Shown: positions 33,049-37,345 of the stretch, piece by piece
How positions within the stretch are numbered: position 1 is the first letter of the stretch
How the letters are laid out: each line of letters starts with the position of its first letter
Origin: Candidatus Melainabacteria bacterium
Lineage (GTDB): Bacteria; Cyanobacteriota; Vampirovibrionia; 2-02-FULL-35-15
Assembly: GCA_023250205.1 (NCBI GenBank)
Contig: JAHFBE010000020.1
Coordinates: 1 to 37,345 of the forward strand
DNA: 37,345 nt
Direction: 5' to 3'
Program-made: the position numbers and the translations under genes
Notes under the pieces: model-generated
Told to the model about the DNA's origin: nothing
Seen by the model: the letters and a program-made list of their open reading frames with translations, nothing else
Databases searched by the model: none

Positions 33049-33075
33049 ATGATTATTCGTCTAAATTTAGTGTGA
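33049..33075 (+). other. eight-codon leader ORF coupled to hyfB
   Basis: An ATG with a good AAAGGAA Shine-Dalgarno opens MIIRLNLV and ends in a TGA that overlaps the hyfB GTG start (GTGA). The hyfB start itself has no Shine-Dalgarno. This arrangement is typical of translational coupling by termination and re-initiation. It may only be a device to load ribosomes. Confidence 0.5.
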
Positions 33076-35033
33076 ATGAAGCAATATTATTACAGTTTTC
33101 TTTTTTACTTTTTATTTTTGGTGCAATATCGGCATTAACTTTAAATTTCTTCTCTAAAAAGCTAAGCATTGTTTGTTCTTCTGTAATCGGAATTATCGGT
33201 TCTAGTTTGTCTCTTATAAGTTCCATATTAATTCTTCTCCATAAGAGTAAATTAGTTTTTAGTTTGTATTTTATAAAACCTATTGGACCACTTGAACTTA
33301 TAGTAGATCCTTTAGCTGCATTTTTTATTCTGCTTATTTCAATGCTAAGTATTCCAGTGTTAATTTACTCCATTGGATATCTTCAGGCAGAATATATGGA
33401 AAAAAATGTTGGTGTATTGGGTGTTTTGTACCATTTATTTATCCTATCTATGATTCTTGTAGTTTGTGCTGCAAATGCATTTTTATTTTTATTTTTATGG
33501 GAGTTAATGACTTTAATATCGTTTGTTTTTGTGATTTCAGACACAAAAAGTATTGAGTCGCAGAAAGCCGGATTTATTTACCTTTTAATGACACACATTG
33601 GACTGGCATTTTTATTATTTGCTTTTCTTATATTTGCCAAGTATTCAGGAAGTTTTTCATTCTCATCTTTTCAAAGCGTCAGTCATGGGTTGCCCAATAA
33701 CCTAAAATCCATTTTATTTATTTTTATGCTTATTGGATTTGGGACTAAAGCAGGATTGATTCCTTTACACATCTGGCTTCCCGAAGCACATCCTGCTGCA
33801 CCTAGTCATATTTCAGCACTCATGTCTGGTGTAATGATTAAAACTGCTGTTTATGGCTTACTCAGATTTGTATTTGATTTTCTTTCCCCTTTTCCTTACT
33901 GGTGGGGATTAACCCTTGCAGTATTTGCCATTATCACTGCAATGCTTGGAATAATATATGCTTCGCTTGAAAATGATCTTAAGCGTATGCTTGCTTTCAG
34001 TAGCATTGAAAATATGGGAATAATTTTACTTCCTCTTGGTATTGGAATGATATTTTTTGCTTTTGATCAAAAAGAACTTGCAAGTCTTTGTATAATTGCT
34101 TCTTTATTTCATTCACTGAATCATTCGCTTTTTAAAAGTTTGCTATTTATGTGTGCTGGTTCAGTCATTTCTGTTACTCACACAAGAAACATGGAAAAAT
34201 TAGGCGGATTGATAAAACTAATGCCGCAGACATCAATGTTTTTTCTCGTCGGAGCACTTGCAATTTCGGCATTTCCACCTTTTAATGGATTCTTAAGTGA
34301 ATGGCTTATTTACCAGATACTTTTTTCATCTTTTCAGATTCATTCACAAGCAGTTAAAATTTTTGCTCCTGTTTGTGGAGCACTGCTTGGATTTACAGGT
34401 GCAATATGTGCAGCTACATTTGTAAAAGCTTTTTCAAGTATTTTTTCAGCTATGCCGAGAAGTCATCAGCCTGTACATGCTCATGAGGTTTCCTTATCAA
34501 TGAGGCTTGGAATGGGTATTCCAGCAGTATTTTGTTTATTTGTTGGAATTGCCCCCTTTGCAATAATGCCACTCTTACAGAGTGCTAGTGAAGCGGTTAT
34601 ACATACCAACATTAAATCAAATTCGTTTTTTGCAAACAATCTGTTGATCAATCTTGGAGCTAATCATTTTGCGGCACTTTCACCAGGATTGATTTTTGCA
34701 TTGCTTGTATTCTTTTTTACTATGTTTTATTTTTTATGTAAAATGGTTGGAAATAAAATGCCAATAAGAAAAGATGAAACGTGGAGCTGTGGTGTAACAC
34801 CAAAAGCGGAATTTGAACATACTCCTACAGGATACAGTCAGCCTTTTGGAGTAATTTTTAGAGAACTATATACCCCTGAAAGTTTTTATTACAAATATAT
34901 TTATCTTCCGGTTGTAAATGGGCTTATAAATATTTCTCACAGAGTGAAACCTATACAATCAGGTAATTTACAGCTTTATCTGGCTTATATCTTTATTACT
35001 TTGATTCTTTGTTTGGTATGGTTGAGGTTATGA
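33072..35033 (+). CDS. hyfB: hydrogenase-4 subunit B-like antiporter-type membrane protein
   Basis: Proton-pumping antiporter-like subunit of group 4 [NiFe]-hydrogenase or related complexes, homologous to NuoL/NuoM and Mrp antiporters. It has 653 residues and about 16 hydrophobic helices. The conserved Glu is in LFLWELMTLISF. The broken-helix lysine and signature are in GFGTKAGLIPLHIWLPEAHP and APSHISALMSGVMIK. A second conserved Lys is in SLNHSLFKSLLFMCAGSV. The C-terminal section (WSCGVTPKAEFEHTPTGYSQ, then YIYLPVVNGL and a last membrane helix) is typical of HyfB/HycC. The GTG start overlaps the stop of a tiny leader frame, and the stop overlaps hyfC by ATGA. hyfA, the ferredoxin subunit, is not upstream. 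Confidence 0.92.
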   Translation: MNEAILLQFSFLLFIFGAISALTLNFFSKKLSIVCSSVIGIIGSSLSLISSILILLHKSKLVFSLYFIKPIGPLELIVDPLAAFFILLISMLSIPVLIYSIGYLQAEYMEKNVGVLGVLYHLFILSMILVVCAANAFLFLFLWELMTLISFVFVISDTKSIESQKAGFIYLLMTHIGLAFLLFAFLIFAKYSGSFSFSSFQSVSHGLPNNLKSILFIFMLIGFGTKAGLIPLHIWLPEAHPAAPSHISALMSGVMIKTAVYGLLRFVFDFLSPFPYWWGLTLAVFAIITAMLGIIYASLENDLKRMLAFSSIENMGIILLPLGIGMIFFAFDQKELASLCIIASLFHSLNHSLFKSLLFMCAGSVISVTHTRNMEKLGGLIKLMPQTSMFFLVGALAISAFPPFNGFLSEWLIYQILFSSFQIHSQAVKIFAPVCGALLGFTGAICAATFVKAFSSIFSAMPRSHQPVHAHEVSLSMRLGMGIPAVFCLFVGIAPFAIMPLLQSASEAVIHTNIKSNSFFANNLLINLGANHFAALSPGLIFALLVFFFTMFYFLCKMVGNKMPIRKDETWSCGVTPKAEFEHTPTGYSQPFGVIFRELYTPESFYYKYIYLPVVNGLINISHRVKPIQSGNLQLYLAYIFITLILCLVWLRL

Positions 35034-36004
35034 ACATATTTTTATTACAAACGGTTTTACTTGTATTTATTCAGTTGTTTCTGATACTTATTCTGTCACC
35101 ATTCATTAATACGTTGATGAAAAAATTAAAAGCTCTTTTGCAGGGACGTATTGGACCACCTCTTATGCAAGGATACTACGATCTTTCTAAGTATTTTCAA
35201 AAAGAAACTGTTGTCTCTAATCAGACTTCACCTATTTTTCTCATTACACCATTTGTTGTTTTTTCAGCAACACTTCTTGCAAGTTTATTAGTGCCTACCT
35301 ATATAACTATTACACCTTTGTTTATTCTTGGAGGAATTATTCTTTTAGTTTATTTATTTGGCCTTGCAAGATTTTTTATGGCACAGGCTGCAATGGAGCC
35401 TGGTAGCGGATTTTGTGGAATGGCAAGCAGTCGCGAAATGATGCTTGCAATGCTTATTGAACCGGTTCTTTTACTTTCTTTGTTTGTTCTAGCGTTGATG
35501 GCAAAAAGTACAAATTTACCAAACATTGTAAACTGGCTCTCAATACAGGGAATACACTTGTTTACACCTACTTATGTTCTTGCAGTGATTGCTCTTCTAA
35601 TAGCCGGAATTGCAGAGATGGGAAGAGTACCATTTGATAATCCTGAAACTCACTATGAACTAACCATGATTCATGAAGGGATGTTTTTAGAATATTCAGG
35701 AAAGCTTCTTGGCATGATGATCTGGGCAAGCTGGATAAAACAATTATTAATTTTATCTCTACTTGCTAATTTTATTTTTCCATATGGATATTCTGCTTCT
35801 GCTAGTCTTCCAATACTTTTTACTGGGTTGTTATTTTATTTTGCAAAGGTTGTAATTGTCTGCTTAATTGTTGTGCTTGTTGAAACTGTAATTGCTAAAG
35901 TCAGACTATTTAGAGTAAAAGATATTCTTATAGCTTCTTTTGTCATTTCAATAATTGCACTTGTTATAAGTATTAGTAAAGATACTGGAGGACTTGGATT
36001 GTGA
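35030..36004 (+). CDS. hyfC: hydrogenase-4 subunit C-like (HycD/NuoH family)
   Basis: Membrane subunit that connects the soluble hydrogenase arm to the antiporter subunits. Family signatures are LLQGRIGPPLMQGYYDLSKY, KETVVSN, QAAMEPGSGF and AEMGRVPFDNPETHYELTMI followed by HEG. About eight hydrophobic helices are visible. I start at the ATG at 35030, which overlaps the hyfB stop (ATGA) and has GAGG just upstream, giving 324 residues. A TTG at 35009 would add seven residues. The GTGA at the end overlaps the hyfE start. Conservation of the charged quinone- or ferredoxin-site loops argues for a functional complex. Confidence 0.92.
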   Translation: MNIFLLQTVLLVFIQLFLILILSPFINTLMKKLKALLQGRIGPPLMQGYYDLSKYFQKETVVSNQTSPIFLITPFVVFSATLLASLLVPTYITITPLFILGGIILLVYLFGLARFFMAQAAMEPGSGFCGMASSREMMLAMLIEPVLLLSLFVLALMAKSTNLPNIVNWLSIQGIHLFTPTYVLAVIALLIAGIAEMGRVPFDNPETHYELTMIHEGMFLEYSGKLLGMMIWASWIKQLLILSLLANFIFPYGYSASASLPILFTGLLFYFAKVVIVCLIVVLVETVIAKVRLFRVKDILIASFVISIIALVISISKDTGGLGL

Positions 36005-36690
36005 TTTCATTGATAAACAATTTTCTCTCAATACAAACAATTCAGCAGTTGACCAGTTATATTATTGGCATTGTTCTTGTTATAAGTATTTTAATGGCAG
36101 GGTGTCGACGCCTTGAAACAATGGTAAGGCTTTTTATTTTTCAATCATTTGGGCTTGTACTCATAATGCTTTTTGCCGGTGCAATCAGTCACAATAAGGA
36201 TGCTTTTTTAATAAGCGGGATTACTTTTTTTGGAAAGTGTTTTTTAATCCCGTGGGTTTTAATGTTTGTTTTACAAAAGATCAAAATTAACAGAGAAGTA
36301 GAAACCTATATTAGTCTTCCTACCTCAATGCTTCTCATCTGCTGCTTAATAGCACTTGTTTTTGAACTCACCACTAATATTGAAATCAGAAAAGAAGTAC
36401 ATGTTTTATCTACAAATTTATTAAGTGCCTCTATATCAATGATTTTAATTGGTTTATTTATTATGATGACTAGAAAAAAAGCATTTGTACAAATAATGGG
36501 ACTTTATGTCATGGAAAATGGCATTCTTGCTCTTACTGTAGACACCATTTTTGAAATGCCACTTGTTGTAGAAATGGGGATTTTTCTTGATCTTTTAATT
36601 GGGGTTTTAGTAATGGGGGTCTGGGTTTATCGCATTAAACAATCTTTTGACACTATAAATGTAGAAGAGCTAAGAAAGTTGAGAGGATAA
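36001..36690 (+). CDS. hyfE: hydrogenase-4 subunit E-like membrane protein
   Basis: NuoK/MrpC-related membrane subunit of Hyf-type complexes. It has 229 residues with about seven hydrophobic helices. Helpful segments are ILMAGCRRLETMVRLFIFQS, MTRKKAFVQIMGLYVMENGI with a membrane Glu, and ALTVDTIFEMPLVVEMGIFL. A polar tail (YRIKQSFDTINVEELRKLRG) ends the protein. The GTG start overlaps the hyfC stop. The order B-C-E without D matches hydrogenase-4 relatives outside enterobacteria. It is followed after four bases by hyfF. Confidence 0.88.
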   Translation: MISLINNFLSIQTIQQLTSYIIGIVLVISILMAGCRRLETMVRLFIFQSFGLVLIMLFAGAISHNKDAFLISGITFFGKCFLIPWVLMFVLQKIKINREVETYISLPTSMLLICCLIALVFELTTNIEIRKEVHVLSTNLLSASISMILIGLFIMMTRKKAFVQIMGLYVMENGILALTVDTIFEMPLVVEMGIFLDLLIGVLVMGVWVYRIKQSFDTINVEELRKLRG

Positions 36691-36694
36691 CAAA

Positions 36695-37345
36695 ATGGTA
36701 ATAGTTCTCTTATTTATTATCCCAATTATTACAGGACTACTTTGTTTAGTTCCTAAAAAGCGGTATTTGATTGGAAGAATTCAGACTCTTGGTATGTTTG
36801 CTTTATTTCTTGACGGACTTATAGTTGTAAAGAATATTTTAAATGGTAATTCTGTTTATGCATTTAAAGATGTAATTTATCTTGATGCTATAAGTGGGAT
36901 AATGATTTTTTTAATTTCTTTTTTAAGCTTTCTTTCATCATTGTATTCAATTGCTTATATGGTTAATGAAATTGAAGAAAAGATTCCAAGCGAGTGGAAA
37001 CTTAAGGGATATTATTTTTTATTAAATCTTTTTATCTTAACAATGCTAATGCTTGTGACAACAAATAGTATTGGCATTCTTTGGATTTCCATTGAATTGA
37101 CCACCCTTGTTTCAGCATTTTTAGTAGGCTACTATAACAAAGAAACACCTGTTGAAGCAGCATGGAAATATATCGTTCTCTGCACAGTTGGTATTGCTTT
37201 TGCAATGATTGGTATTGTTTTACTTTATTATGCTGTAACCCATGCAGGAGGCTTAAGAGAGCAAGGTTTAAATTGGAATTATTTAATAACAATTGCACAT
37301 AAATTAGATCCAAATTTAATGAAAGTAGCTTTTGTTTTCATTTTA
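36695..37345 (+). CDS. hyfF: hydrogenase-4 subunit F-like antiporter-type membrane protein (cut by window end)
   Basis: Partial: 217 codons are open and run off the right edge with no stop. The ATG at 36695 is preceded by AGAGGA at 8 bases and lies four bases after hyfE. The translation begins MVIVLLFIIPIITGLLCLV. It includes TTNSIGILWISIELTTLVSA with the membrane Glu of the antiporter family near residue 138, then YYNKETPVEAAWKYIVLCTV and GIAFAMIGIVLLYYAVTHAG. This is the second NuoL/M/N-like subunit (HyfF family) of the complex. The Lys-containing helices lie beyond the window. Genes for the large and small hydrogenase subunits would be expected just downstream. Confidence 0.9.
   Translation, partial: MVIVLLFIIPIITGLLCLVPKKRYLIGRIQTLGMFALFLDGLIVVKNILNGNSVYAFKDVIYLDAISGIMIFLISFLSFLSSLYSIAYMVNEIEEKIPSEWKLKGYYFLLNLFILTMLMLVTTNSIGILWISIELTTLVSAFLVGYYNKETPVEAAWKYIVLCTVGIAFAMIGIVLLYYAVTHAGGLREQGLNWNYLITIAHKLDPNLMKVAFVFIL

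Overview
The window is a low-GC (roughly one third G+C by eye) chromosomal segment of a diderm bacterium. Three predicted outer-membrane barrels and several signal peptides show the outer membrane. The ATP synthase genes run c, b', b, delta, alpha with paired b and b' subunits, as in Cyanobacteria. A saccharopine-dehydrogenase-like oxidoreductase and two palindromes of a type I recall from cyanobacterial genomes point the same way. Together with a group-4-hydrogenase-type membrane module and no photosynthesis gene, this suggests a non-photosynthetic relative of Cyanobacteria (Vampirovibrionia/Melainabacteria or Margulisbacteria). That placement is an inference, not a measurement.

Layout. 0-5.4 kb: a GH116 glucosylceramidase-like glycosidase, an orphan tatA and a large unrecognised protein. 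5.4-8.6 kb: a thioredoxin-reductase-like ferredoxin-NADP reductase divergent from the oxidoreductase, then hisI and a small membrane protein. 8.6-14.7 kb, minus strand: mscS-like and gltX, a HEAT-repeat protein, and atpE-atpF2-atpF-atpH-atpA. Genes for subunits a, gamma, beta and epsilon are not here. 14.9-22.7 kb, plus strand: sbcC, an 868-residue unrecognised protein and a RelA/SpoT enzyme. 22.8-31.6 kb: an envelope region with a Cys-rich secreted protein, maf, a frameshifted TPR protein, a very large FecR-TPR-barrel fusion, an ArsB/NhaD-type permease and two more barrels. 31.7-37.3 kb: an ECF sigma/anti-sigma pair, then hyfB-hyfC-hyfE-hyfF (the last cut by the window end), the ion-pumping arm of a hydrogenase-4-like or hydrogenase-related complex.

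The spacers and one gene start hold several kinds of small repeat: two clear and one chimeric copy of a TCATTGCGAGGA-ended inverted-repeat element, two CATG-centred palindromes, an octamer array and a heptamer array. The heptamer array supplies the AtpF N-terminus. Several first genes have a -10-like hexamer 5-10 bases before the start codon and no Shine-Dalgarno, while genes inside operons often have one, so leaderless mRNAs may be common.

The most novel-looking items are the FecR-TPR-barrel fusion with its sister TPR gene, the repeat-derived AtpF N-terminus, the sigma/anti-sigma pair abutting the hyf operon, and the two large unrecognised proteins. No CRISPR array, insertion sequence, rRNA or tRNA was recognised, and no gene-free stretch exceeds 300 bases.
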